The position numbers and the translations under genes are program-made. From assembly GCA_030407315.1 (NCBI GenBank), contig JALQPE010001831.1, forward strand, positions 1-64,000: a stretch of DNA of 64,000 bases. Direction: 5' to 3'. Positions 51,331-62,369 of this stretch are shown piece after piece. The stretch comes from Asparagopsis taxiformis. Lineage: Eukaryota > Rhodophyta > Florideophyceae > Bonnemaisoniales > Bonnemaisoniaceae. The notes below the pieces were generated by a model. It made no database searches and had not been told where the DNA came from. It was given only the letters and a program-made list of their open reading frames with translations. The stretch's first letter is position 1. The number at the start of each line of letters is the position of its first letter.

Positions 51331-54300
51331 TGGCTGAACTTGGCGATACGAATGATGAACCCATCCGCACCAGCAGCCATCATGAAATATGATGGCGAGT
51401 TGAGAGGAAGTTCCAGTTCCCTCACGGACGGGAACATCGGTATGCATAAGTTGCTCCTGACTACCTTCTGCGGTCAAAATCAGACGAAGACCCGTTTCTG
51501 GAAAGACCACCGCTTCTTCTCTTCCAAACCCGAGCTTCAGGTTCTCCGCACAAATCGCCTTACCTAGCTCCAGAATCAGCTTGTTCCTGTACTGCCGCGC
51601 GCTTTCTTGCTCAAGGTCATCGCAGATGCTTTTCCGGTCCGTCTTGAATACACCAGTGCTGTCTTTCGGTCGAAGTGGTTTCCACGGGTTCTTCTGACTT
51701 GTACTTGAGCCACTTGTAGTACCTTGGAATGTGCTGGCCATCTGTGTGAATAACTCGTGCGTAGCTGCTCCCACTGTAGTAGAAGAGAAAATGTCTTGCA
51801 ACACCACGTAACCAAGCTCGTCGATCATTCTTCTCTGGTAGCTGAAGTATTGTTGGCTTTCACAAGAACCGAGGGGACATACCAAAGTAGAGTAGCCTGC
51901 AGCTGCTTCCATTATCTCCGTCCGGATTGTATCAATGTCTTCTTCTGTGATATAATACTTCATTCTCGAGTTGGAAGGAACGCATAAAGGCAGCTTCTCA
52001 GGTATGTCCTCTGCGAATGTGCGGTCTGGAAGGGAGTTTTCTTGCTCGTCAGTGAAGAGTGGTGCTTCTTCTCCAGTCGTTCGTTCTCTTGCATTGACTC
52101 TACTCTTCTTTTCCCGGGGAGGCCCAATCTCAATGTTGTCATCCGGCGTATTGGGCTCAGAAAACTTCGCGCTAGTATCTTCCCTTCTTCGCTTCTTATC
52201 CAACCTGGACTCGTTTTCATCGCCGCTTCCACCAGAACTCCTGCTTCTTCCCGAATTCTCCTTGTCCACTTCGGCCGGGCTAGTGCTGTAAGTTTCTGGT
52301 GTCCTGATTCGAAGTTTCAATATCACAGAGCGGTTCTGCGCATCTCCAGCTTGTTGTCCAGGCGTGTCTATGTCCATGCGACCACTATTGTCCAAGTTGA
52401 TATCCAGACTTTGCGTATCGCCGCTTTGTTTCCTTCCCTGAGGAAGATCTTCTCTGACAATCCTTCCCGGCGAATTATCCCTGGCACGACTTTCCCGCTC
52501 TGCCCTTGAAGCTGAAAGACGTTCCTGTTCTTTTTGGAGAACAGCAAGACGTTCTGCTTCCCTCTTCTCAGCTGCTGCAAGACGCGTGGCAGGACGTTCC
52601 TGTCCTCCCTCTTTTGCTGCGGCAGGACGGTCTTCTGCTTCTTTCGGGGTGCTCAGAGGTGCCTCTTCTATTGCTTTCGTCGCGACAGCAGGAATCACTT
52701 CTTCAGCCACCACATTTGGAGTAATTTCCTGTTCTTCCTCCACAACAGCAGAAACTTCCTGCTCTGCTTGGGCTTCGGCAGATACTCCTTCTTCTGCTTG
52801 AACAGGACCAGAAGTTTCCACAGTTTCCTTCTCTGTAGAATTATTTCCCTGTTCTGCGGCAGTAGGTGCTTCTTCGTCTTCTGCTTTGGCGCCATCAACA
52901 AGTGCTTTTTCTATTTCTCCGGGGGTCATGCGATTCCGTTCCCTCTCCTCCTCCGCTTTCGTCTCCTGCATTGCCTTTGTCCCGGTAGCATATTCCAGTT
53001 TGTCGTAAAAACTGTTTGTAAACATCCCGTTCTTGGTTCTCAGACTGCTACTGTCTACCACGTCGTCATGAAAGTCGACAAGGACGAATACAATGCGCTC
53101 TCCAATGCGATGATCATTATCCCCGACCTCCTTCGCGTTTTCTGCTGCCAAATCCGTTCGCACGAATTCCTCCATCGTTGCAGAGTTCAACCACTTGCGG
53201 ACGACCTCTGCCATATCATAGATGGCCAACAGAGCCAGTAGCCAAGTGCGCATCGTGAACGGACTTCCGCTTCCGATATTTCTGACAAGTCCTCTCTTCC
53301 TCCTCATCCTTGTCCACGACGCTGTCATCTCGAGCACAAACCACTGGAACCACTCCTTATCGCGCGTCCCGCGTCCGTCCGTGCCATTGCGGAATATTGC
53401 GTTATTGACAAGATCGAGCACGCACCCGTACATATCGGCAGAGTCAATTCGAGAAAAGTCCGGATCTCTTCCCTCGGTTCTTGCATCCTCGATTTCTCTG
53501 TTCCTATCCAAAGCATTGTAAACGCTAGGGATAGAGCTCCAGTACACGAAAGCAACGCTGTCTGTGCGATTGAACCCCTTCGCAATGTTGATGTACTGCC
53601 TATACGAGTTCTCCGAACGGTTCCTGTCGGACGGCAGAATATAGCTCACTTCTTTCAGAATAGGAATAAGCCGGACAACAGGAAGATCCATCTGGTTGGA
53701 AAACCTGAGAAACTCTATGACCGCACACACATTGTCGGCAATGCTCACAGAAGCGACATCGTGAGTTTGTATATTGGCTTCGAGAGACAGTTTCAGAACC
53801 TCCAGCGCATCGAAAATTAGACGCCCGTTCGGCGCAATCAACTGTTGTACCCAAACCAATTCCAAGGAATCCCTGTTCTTTCCTGAGTACTTCTCCAGGC
53901 ATAGTTGCAGAGCAGCTATGCGATGAGAGCCATCGATGCAGTAAAACTCGTCTCCTTCGTTATCTTCCATTTTGCAGACTGTAATCATAGTTCCAGTGGT
54001 AGAGAAACCTCTATCCATGAAAATGCTGGCCAGTTCGTTTACACGACCCGGTCGCACCAAACGGGAGGTCACTGTCGGAAATTTCACTTTGCGAGGATCA
54101 ACTTGCACTTTAGAAGAGCTGTACTGAGCAATAGTGATGCTTTTCTCTTCAGCAGAAGGAGAATTGCTCTTCTCCGCTGTAGTATTCATGATACTATTGT
54201 CTCCCATTGTAATCCCTGCAATCTCAGTTCGTTCAATCGGTTCTCTGTTCAAATGTTGTGTAGACGATGAAATCCACAATTGTGGTACCTCCGAGTGCGC

Positions 54301-54345
54301 TTCCCGTCTCTCAGCTTCCTCTCTTATACTGTCCGGACAAGACAT
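51331..54345 (-). pseudogene. ParB-like / 2OG-Fe(II) dioxygenase, interrupted copy
   Basis: Homolog of 32707-35967 on the opposite strand. The protein is nearly identical (differences such as K to E in the basic cluster and A to T near the catalytic domain) up to MHTDVPVREGTGT. There a 2-bp deletion (ACTGGTCC versus ACTTCC) shifts the frame. The gene is then cut by element A after about 110 further bases. The distal iron ligand His and the 2-oxoglutarate Arg are lost, so it cannot be active as a dioxygenase. The ParB domain remains intact. Confidence 0.88.
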
Positions 54346-55020
54346 TCCCTACCTACGTTCAGTCCTGATGAACCTTACGCTGCACCCGCTCAGCACCTCT
54401 GACTCTACCTGATCCTGATACCTCCACAAAGCGTTTAGCCCTTTCCATCAATCTACACCTAATAGTATGTACCTCTAGCGCATATAATGCAATCGAACCC
54501 GTTTACCTCACCACGTCAATTATCATTCATATTCCAACAACCTATTTCATCCACACTCTCCACCTCGCTTCTTCTTCCGTACCATTGATTCCTATCAATC
54601 GATTCTACGTGAGTTTTATACATTTACTACGATCCACCTCTCCTACAAGTCTGAAAAATTCATTTCTACACTAACTTTTGCTACTCACAAATGAACGGTT
54701 CCCGTGCAGGCCACTGCTTGAATTTCTTCCTATTGGCGTACTCGGCTGCAAAGGATTCATAGACTATTTAAACGGTGATCATATAAATGGTTTTCAATGT
54801 GCTCCAATGGACAATACACCAAAGAACATCAATATGAATTCATTTCAACTACCTATTCACTACTGCGATTCAGTTTTCTTGCATACCAAATCTCATTGCG
54901 TTCCTACCCTAGTCGATTCAAAATGCTTCCTCTTCGTCAGTTGATCAATATTCCTTATTCCTTACAACGAGCAGGTCCTCTGGACATCCTAAAGTTGGTT
55001 ACTTAACCTTAACTATCGAT
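54346..55020. other. Spacer of element B (copy of 32042-32706)
   Basis: Nearly identical to the corresponding spacer of element A. No gene recognised. Confidence 0.5.
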
Positions 55021-55560
55021 GAATTTGCTGTAATGAAACGTTTTCTTACAGCAAAGTCATCGTTACGATGACTTTGCTGTAAGAAAAGAAAACATTACAG
55101 CAGCCATGATTTCTTTACCGGGTAAAAAAATTGTGGCCGCTGTAATGAAACGTTTTCTTACAGCAAAGTCATCGTTACGATGACTTTGCTGTAAGAAAAG
55201 AAAACATTACAGTAGCCATGATTTCTTTACCGGGTAAAAAATTGTGGCCGCTGTAATGAAACGTTTTCTTACAGCAAAGTCATCGTAACGATGACTTTGC
55301 TGTAAGAAAGCAAATCATTACAGCGGCCACAATTTTTTTACCCGGTAAAATTTCTTGCTGATTTTTTACCCGGTAAAAAATTCTTCGGCCACTGCAAGGA
55401 AACGGTTCCTTACAGCAAAGTCATCGTTACGATGACTTTGCTGTAAGAAAGCAAATCATTACAGCTGCCACGATTTTTTTACCCGGTAAAACATTCTTGG
55501 CCACTGTAATGGAAACGTTTTCTTACAGCAAAGTCATCGTAACGATGACTTTGCTGTAAG
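55021..55560. repeat. Palindrome array in element B (five P1 copies)
   Basis: Mirror image of array 1. P1 copies run from 55045 to 55560 with the same P2 palindromes between. The central-base order is that of array 1 read on the other strand, so the centres have not flipped between A and B. Confidence 0.87.
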
Positions 55561-55680
55561 CATACCTCCCTCCATCCTCTCAGATCCTCTCCCCACTACT
55601 TTGCACCAATCCACCACCGCCCTAGAGTGTACAATTCATATGTGATGCATCTGGTTATTCATTTTATTCTTCCCTAAAAA

Positions 55681-58600
55681 TCATGCAGCCCTCGGTGGAA
55701 ATCCGTCTCGCCTACATAGTGCATATATCTCTCCACCCTCCAGCAGTCCGGGTCCGTGCCTTACCTCCCTCATGTTCTCATCATATTCGCATACACTCCC
55801 ATTGCAATAGTGCATACCAAACACCTCAGTGACTCCCTCACTCATCTCCACAATTACTGTTCGTCGCCTCTCTTCGACCTTGAACACTCCTTCATCAGTT
55901 TTTTGCAAACCCAGGCAAACTCCATAAGCTGTACCTTGCTCATCTCTCGCACTCTCGTTCCTCAGGATAAAGAACGCTAGAACAATAAAAAACCGCGGTT
56001 CATAATTAATTCTTCCCCGCATTATCTCTGATGTGAGACGAGACGCCGGGTACAGAATCGCTTGTGAAGTTGCACCATCCTCACATTTCATCTGTTCAGG
56101 GCAAACAGCATGGATGATAGCTCCTGATTCTAGAGAGCCAGACCTCTGCACTGTTTTCCTTCCCCACTCTGTCGTAGTGCTTCTAGAAACTCTTCTCACC
56201 CATTCGGCATACTTTCCACACCCGCTTGTTCCGCTTCCGTACCTTTCGGTAAAGAACCGTTTGAAAACACCTACAGCACCCTCTGCCATATCACATTTTC
56301 CATTCATGTACTCCTTGACCTCGTCAATAGATATACCTCCATGCCCTCTCCACGTCACAATTTCACCATCCGCCGACAATATCTTTCCTCGACGCTGGGA
56401 GAGAAGCTGGAGAACCGGTTCCTGGAAGCAGTTTTTCACTACCTCGTCTTCCACATCTATTTCTCTCCCTAGCTCCTGTGAAAGAACGTTGACCATTTGA
56501 GAGCATTCGGACGAGGACCAATGTTGTGGCTCCATGCCGATTTCGCGCAAAACAATGGCCACTCTCGTCTGCCAGTCATCCGCAAGAACTAATTCCAGCG
56601 CTGAAAGCTGTTCGCTTTGGTGATTGGACATTCTCACACCTTTCTTCAGCGGCTGATGCATCCGTTCGAATATAAGCTCCTGCACGTGCTTCACAGAGCC
56701 GTAGGCAGGAAGCGTATGAACACAAAACTCGACAAGACGATGAACATTAGGCTTGTCCAAATGTGCTCCTGCTCCCTTCACTTTCCGACAATACTCATTC
56801 AACGTCTCCACGTAGTCTACAGTTCTTCCCAGAATGTATTCATTCCTGCCACCTTCTCCGTCAGCCGTCTCTACTTCATGGGGACCGTCTTTCCACCATA
56901 CGGGCATGAAACTAATACACGAAACCAGCTTCTGAAACATCACTACTAGTTTGACGGCCCCATCAAATTTTTCACGATGACCTTCCCCTTTCCCATCCAT
57001 CATTCGAGCTGCGTTTTCGAATGCCATAGGTGCTATCAGAAGCACACTGAATATGTCACTCATGTTCATGGAAAGCAGATTGTTGGTTCCAAATAAACGG
57101 TTCTGCCTTCCCATCCTGAACTTCTTCAGAGCGCCCAGAATTTGCAATTCAGCTACCTCTCGAATTCGTGGGCTGGCAGCTGAAATACAAGCGTTCAGTA
57201 CATCTTGTGCCAGTCCAGACAATAGATGGTCAGGTGCTATCACTGCGGAACGGTACGGGTCAAAAATTGCTGGGACAACTGAAACTCCGTTTTCCGTCTT
57301 CGGTACTTCTTCCTGCACTGCTTCCAAGGAAGTGCTCAGGACATGAAATGGTAAATCTTCCCCTTCTTCTGCAGCCAGTCCGAGAGTGCGAAGCTGGGTT
57401 TCTGTGGCATCCTTACGTGTCGATGCATTCCGATACTTGCTCCTGGCATGCGTCGATGTTTGCCCGTTCACTACCGAAGTGTATGCATTCTTCGTGCCAC
57501 CAGTACTGCTCAGGTCATATTTGCGGAAACTGCAGATGTGGCACGGAGAGTTTGATGTGTGTCCAAGAACATCCAGGGTATGTGAAACTGCAGGATAGTC
57601 TCCAATGCTCCCCACTGGGTCTAGAAATACCACAACATCTTCTCCCTCTGCATTTTTCGTTGGGAAACCCTCTGTGCTTCCTCGCACTATATCTTGAACG
57701 ATATATCGCAATACACAATTTGTGGACACTCCCGGAGGTGGCAAACCAATCACTCGAACCGCTTGGTAGCTTCCCCTTTTCCGAGGCGGTAGATTGAGAG
57801 GTAACATATAGCATCCACCAAAACTTCCCTTCCTGCTTGTGAATGGTTCAAAGTCATCCGTGTAAAGGAGAAATCGGTAAACAAAGTAGTTTCGACCATC
57901 CTCCAGCTTTCCCCAACATGGTGCATCTTCTCGCGGAGACGCTGGGTGCCATTGCGACCTGTGGTCTCCGAAACCATCCGAGAACACCCCTGAAACACGA
58001 ATTTCTTCATAGTTGGGGCTTCCTAGTCTATCGGGCGGTTTTCTGGCTTCAGCAAAGCTCGCGCCCGGTGAAAAGCAAAGTAACATGGTGGATGCTTCTC
58101 CGACCTGCTCTTTCAAATACCTGTTCACCAATACGACGTGTGGAACAATATCACCCTCTTCCATTCCAATTGGTAATAGAACGGTTATCACGTCCCCAGC
58201 TCGTGTTCCTTTTCCCTTGGCTCCTGCTCCGATTACACATTGCGATATCGCTCGCAGAGCATGCTGCCTCTCCCATTCCAATAGATGTGACATTCGCGGC
58301 TGCAGATATTTTTCGACATGCACATCATGCTCACCGTCGTGTCGAGCCTCATAGGTAACTATGGTCCTAGCATGAAGTTCCCACAACGACGTAACTGCCA
58401 CTCTTCTCCTCTTCGGTTTCCCACCATCTCTGTCATTCTTCCTAAACCCTTTTGCTCTTTCGATGACGGCAACCTGACGAGCTCCTGGATGACATCGGAT
58501 TCGAATTGCTGTTCCATCAGGTACATAAATGTGCTTCAAACCCTTTTTCCCATCGCTGTCAATGGGAACAACTGCTGTGCGAACGAATGGGTCGCTCAAA

Positions 58601-59484
58601 ACACCCCTCCTGCACTTTGCGATGAACGAATCTTCAATGCTGCACTCTGCGGTTGATTTTTCTCCTTCCGAGCTTCGATTGTTCGCGTCACTGCGGAATG
58701 CTTTAAAGATTGGTCGAGTCTGGACATCTTTCAGAGCCCATGTGCTTGGGAGTACAATACGAACTTTCGCCATTCCTCCACAATTGTCTCTGTCATCTGT
58801 TGTTCCACGGGTTCCTACTGCACCTCGATGCTGTGCAGCTCTTGCCCCGCTCTTTCGAAGGTCTATCGGAAACTCTATGTCACAGCTCTTTGCATAGCAG
58901 TGTTTCCTCAAGAATGGTAGTATCTTCTGTCGCATCACAGAGTCCGACGGGACATGCTCACTTGGATCTCTGCGGAAATTCATTCCGAACAGGGTACCTT
59001 CATAGTGGGCTCTTGTCATTCTTTGAGTTCCACTCAGCTGAAGAGCCCCATACATTGCAGGCCATCGTAGTAGTGCCTTGAAATCACCACATGCTTCATC
59101 CCCAGCATTTGGGTCTATCGGGCCTCCAGTTGAAATAGAATCAGAACCTCGTCCGGTTGCTTCTTCCGATTCCATTAGCGTGCTCGATGCTATGTAGATG
59201 TCACTTCCAGCTTCATCGTTGTTGCTGTACACATCAATACAACCTTCTATTGTGTCACCCATAGGGATTGGGGACTCCAATAGGTCATCTGTGGTACACT
59301 CACGTCGTAGCTCATTACCTCTCGGGATTTCTTTGTTCATGCAGGCTGCATCACTGCTGCGGATTTCTCCCTGCAGTTTCCCAGGAAGCTGTTCACTGGG
59401 ACTGGCCACATTGAGTGAATCGAATCTCGCCTTTGTCCTACGACTTGTGGTTTTCTTTCGAATAGGAGTCCGTCTCGGAGCCAT
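55681..59484 (-). CDS. DDE transposase of element B
   Basis: 1267 aa, full length and open, the same protein as 27569-31372. I count about six changed residues (for example K/E after VASPS, V/I in DIYVASS, R/P in PIDRNAG, Q/R in LLQWPAM, N/K in EARNPP, I/V in GEDIVVF). All proposed catalytic residues are unchanged. If expressed, it could supply transposase in trans although its own element lacks a right end. Confidence 0.82.
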   Translation of the reverse strand: MAPRRTPIRKKTTSRRTKARFDSLNVASPSEQLPGKLQGEIRSSDAACMNKEIPRGNELRRECTTDDLLESPIPMGDTIEGCIDVYSNNDEAGSDIYIASSTLMESEEATGRGSDSISTGGPIDPNAGDEACGDFKALLRWPAMYGALQLSGTQRMTRAHYEGTLFGMNFRRDPSEHVPSDSVMRQKILPFLRKHCYAKSCDIEFPIDLRKSGARAAQHRGAVGTRGTTDDRDNCGGMAKVRIVLPSTWALKDVQTRPIFKAFRSDANNRSSEGEKSTAECSIEDSFIAKCRRGVLSDPFVRTAVVPIDSDGKKGLKHIYVPDGTAIRIRCHPGARQVAVIERAKGFRKNDRDGGKPKRRRVAVTSLWELHARTIVTYEARHDGEHDVHVEKYLQPRMSHLLEWERQHALRAISQCVIGAGAKGKGTRAGDVITVLLPIGMEEGDIVPHVVLVNRYLKEQVGEASTMLLCFSPGASFAEARKPPDRLGSPNYEEIRVSGVFSDGFGDHRSQWHPASPREDAPCWGKLEDGRNYFVYRFLLYTDDFEPFTSRKGSFGGCYMLPLNLPPRKRGSYQAVRVIGLPPPGVSTNCVLRYIVQDIVRGSTEGFPTKNAEGEDVVVFLDPVGSIGDYPAVSHTLDVLGHTSNSPCHICSFRKYDLSSTGGTKNAYTSVVNGQTSTHARSKYRNASTRKDATETQLRTLGLAAEEGEDLPFHVLSTSLEAVQEEVPKTENGVSVVPAIFDPYRSAVIAPDHLLSGLAQDVLNACISAASPRIREVAELQILGALKKFRMGRQNRLFGTNNLLSMNMSDIFSVLLIAPMAFENAARMMDGKGEGHREKFDGAVKLVVMFQKLVSCISFMPVWWKDGPHEVETADGEGGRNEYILGRTVDYVETLNEYCRKVKGAGAHLDKPNVHRLVEFCVHTLPAYGSVKHVQELIFERMHQPLKKGVRMSNHQSEQLSALELVLADDWQTRVAIVLREIGMEPQHWSSSECSQMVNVLSQELGREIDVEDEVVKNCFQEPVLQLLSQRRGKILSADGEIVTWRGHGGISIDEVKEYMNGKCDMAEGAVGVFKRFFTERYGSGTSGCGKYAEWVRRVSRSTTTEWGRKTVQRSGSLESGAIIHAVCPEQMKCEDGATSQAILYPASRLTSEIMRGRINYEPRFFIVLAFFILRNESARDEQGTAYGVCLGLQKTDEGVFKVEERRRTVIVEMSEGVTEVFGMHYCNGSVCEYDENMREVRHGPGLLEGGEIYALCRRDGFPPRAA

Positions 59485-61282
59485 CTTGATGTTTTTGTTC
59501 TTTTCTTCTTCGCTCAGTTTTGTTGCATAGAATACAACTCTAAACTTCTACGACATGACTACTATCTCAATACAGTATTACTTTTAACCGTTACGAAACC
59601 TTTCCAGGGTTTCATTCGATCCAATGAACTGGTTCACCACAATTCTTTGTCCTATGCTCATTTCTTTATACACATTGATTGCTATTTCATCCGGACTCAA
59701 CATCGTTTTGCTATCTTGTATCGCATTCCCTAACCACAAACCCAACCAAGATGTATCCATTTCCGGAAAACGGCCGTTTATTTCGCAGTGATGCTCTAGG
59801 CACTAATACTGAATCTGATTTTCTCATACACGTACTTCCTACTCGTATACTCTACCACATTTTCGGCCCGATTTACAAGTTGGAAGCACAATCTCTCGTT
59901 GAATCGTACTCGGTGTGATATCTTAAATTAGCATAAATTTATATATTGCAATGCAGATTCACTGCTCGCTTGCAACATGAAAATTATAAAATTTCTCCCA
60001 CACTGCTGTTTCCTAGCCGCCCACATCCACGTGGCCCGCTTTGACTGCCTGCCAAGTGTGCTCAGAGCATGCAATGACGTCATCGATATATACCGTCCAC
60101 ATCATCACTGGAAGCGCGGACTCCTCGTCCAGGAAAGGGCGCCATTTTTCCTACTCCTCGCCTCACCCTTTTCTGTAGGCCCCATATGCTAGTGTTTTTC
60201 CTATATTTCTGTAGTGATGACGTCATTATAGACTAGAGAAGGCGGTAGAAGATACAATAATTTTGCGCCTGTTCTGCCAGGTCATGTGCTTCAAAGCGTA
60301 ATTCGCACCCTAGGTACCGTTTTTCTGGGCCTCCCATCCCACCGCTCTGTTTCAAAATTATCCCTCTATCGTTCTCCTACACGTCATTTCCGCCCGTAGA
60401 GTACTACTTAAACAACAGATTCTGGAGATCCCTGTTTCCATCTTCATATCCGTCGGAAACAAAGCAACAACCCTGGCCGTGGAAGCCGTATAGATCATCT
60501 AAACTGCTTCCAAAGCGTAAGTTTTAGATCATCAATACGGCTTCCAAGGCCAAAGTTGTTGCTTTGTCTCCGACGGATATGAACCATGATGGTACGTTTC
60601 CACAACTCACGCCACTAACCCAGTTTTCTATTTGTTTTCTCTTTCTCAGGTTTCCAGTCGGTGAGTGTTCCACTTCTACTTTCATTTATCTTTCTCTCTT
60701 ACCACTTCTCCACTACTTTTCTTTTCTGCCTGTGAGTACATATCTCAATTTGGGATGCAATGGTATTTGTTAAGGTACGTTAGTCTCCTAATCACCATCA
60801 ATTTCCCTCTCCAATTCAACGTCACTAACTTGTTTCCTTTCTCTACATCATTTTTTCTTCTTCTCTTCATTTCCTAGCTTATTCATGCAGCTCAATCAGT
60901 TGATAGATTTGTAGACTTTTCTAGTAGTTTTAGTTTTACTCGTCGGAATAGTGTTAGTTGTAGTATCATTTTTAACATAGGGATTGTTTATTCTCAATTT
61001 AGCCTGCGCAAATAAACAAATCCAGAGTGAAGCTTCCCATATCGCACCCTCTTAGATTGCTACCTATCCTACCGCGTATACCTCTCGCTAGCTCATAGTC
61101 ACTACGAAATAAAAATTCCTAGCCGTACTATTCTGTCCATTCCCATATGAATACCGTCCATGCCCCATCCTCATAGCGCTAGAACTGCCTTCCTCTACCC
61201 CAGAAAGATGCCCACGACAGCGTGACGCTCCATCTCATCCACCACTCCCAGACACCGAATTTTACTATATCAGGACACTACT
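59485..61282. other. Non-coding leader of element B
   Basis: Copy of 25776-27568 with scattered substitutions. It includes the 139-bp hairpin at 60444-60582. No gene recognised. Confidence 0.5.
60444..60582. repeat. 139-bp imperfect hairpin, element B copy
   Basis: Same length and pairing as 26470-26608, with a few substitutions including one in the first arm (GGAAAC versus the GGAGAC side). Confidence 0.78.
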
Positions 61283-62078
61283 TTTACTGTCTCCAGGTGC
61301 TGCCCAGGGCAGCACGAAATACTGTCTCCAGGTGCTGCCCAGGGCAGCACGAAACACTGTCTCCAGGTGCTGCCCAGGACAGTGGAAATCACTGTATCCA
61401 GGTGCTGCCCAGGGCAGCACAAAGTATTGTCTACAGGTGCTGCCCAGGGCAGCACAAAGTACTGTCTACAGGTGCTGCCCAGGGCAGCACGAAATACTGT
61501 CTACAGGTGCTGCCCAGGGCAGCACGAAATATTGTCTACAGGTGCTGCCCATGGCAGCACGAAATACTGTCTACAGGTGCTGCCCAGGGCAGCACAAAGT
61601 ACTGTCTACAGGTACTGCCCAGGACAGTGAAAATCACTGTCTCCAGGTACTGCCCAGGACAGTGAAAATCACTGTCTCCAGGTACTGCCCAGGACAGTGA
61701 AAATCACTGTCTCCAGGTACTGCCCAGGACAGTGCACCGTGTTGGTTCCATCTATTGTCCCAGGCAGCGTATTTCACTATCCGGCCATGTTGCCTTGGCC
61801 AATACAAAACACTATCCGCCAACACTGCCCAGTACAGTAAATTACATCATATCCAACTATTGAATAAATCATTAATTTTTACTGTCTCCATTCACTGCCT
61901 CAGACAGTACTGTGAGACAGTGTTTTTTACTGTCTGCAGACAGTGTTCCGTACTGTCTGCCAGACAGTGCAAATCACTGTCTCCAAGTGTGGCATTAATT
62001 TTCATTTGCCGCATAGTGATTTTTACTGTCTCAGACAGTAAAAATCACTGTCTCGCAGTACTGTCTGAGGCCCCCTTT
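61283..62078 (-). repeat. Subterminal repeat array of element B
   Basis: The inverted counterpart of 24905-25775. It is shorter by about two 35-bp units and has a different mix of GACAGT-type and GGCAGCAC-type units, so the array has changed since the copies separated while flanking coding sequence has barely diverged. Confidence 0.85.
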
Positions 62079-62092
62079 TCAACACCGTAGTG
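62079..62092 (-). repeat. Terminal inverted repeat of element B
   Basis: TCAACACCGTAGTG, preceded by GGCCCCCTTT as in the left end of element A. It is therefore a left-type terminus in inverted orientation. Confidence 0.85.
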
Positions 62093-62170
62093 AAGACCTT
62101 GGTTACTCGAGTGATGTGGAATTGTGGCAGTCTTGCAAAACTGTGCCATGCATGTAGGAAAGGAAAAGAG
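62093..62170 (+). pseudogene. Ty1/copia gag remnant, right half
   Basis: AAGACC, TTGGT and TACTCGAGTGAT directly after the terminus align with the zinc-knuckle region of the gag at 19983-20770 (AAGAAA, TGGGG, CACTCGCGAGTGAT). They would continue the gag fragment cut at 24890. The similarity fades within about 70 bp. Confidence 0.5.
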
Positions 62171-62369
62171 ATCAGTCTGTACGATGTAGAAGCTATGCGG
62201 GGTGAGAGGTAGAGGAACTCTAATAGTGCAGTAGACTGACCGTGCTAATATTTTCAAAGTCATGAATAGGAGTAGATTTAGTTGTGGTAAAGGAAGTATA
62301 CTACCGAAGCTAGCTTAGGATTGGCAGATGCTGCCTGTAGAGGGAGAGGCAAAGCAGTATTCTTGCAGA
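62171..62369. other. Short spacer
   Basis: No gene or repeat recognised between the gag remnant and the next gene's 3' end. Confidence 0.4.

Larger units (their letters stand above)
51331..62092 (-). mobile_element. Element B: truncated inverted copy of element A
   Basis: Read right to left, it matches element A from 24891 to 35723 almost base for base. It covers 10,762 bp versus 10,833 in A; about 70 bp of the difference equals two 35-bp subterminal units. It ends exactly where the right terminus of A begins, in the middle of its own dioxygenase gene. It has the left-type terminus only (at 62092) and no right terminus. It was probably the host of the insertion of A, then lost its distal part. 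Confidence 0.82.

Noticed and set aside
52534..53241. 235-aa Cys/Phe-rich ORF antisense to the ParB-dioxygenase
   Set aside because: It is the complement of the E/A-rich linker region; the odd composition follows from that and it occurs identically opposite 33811-34518.
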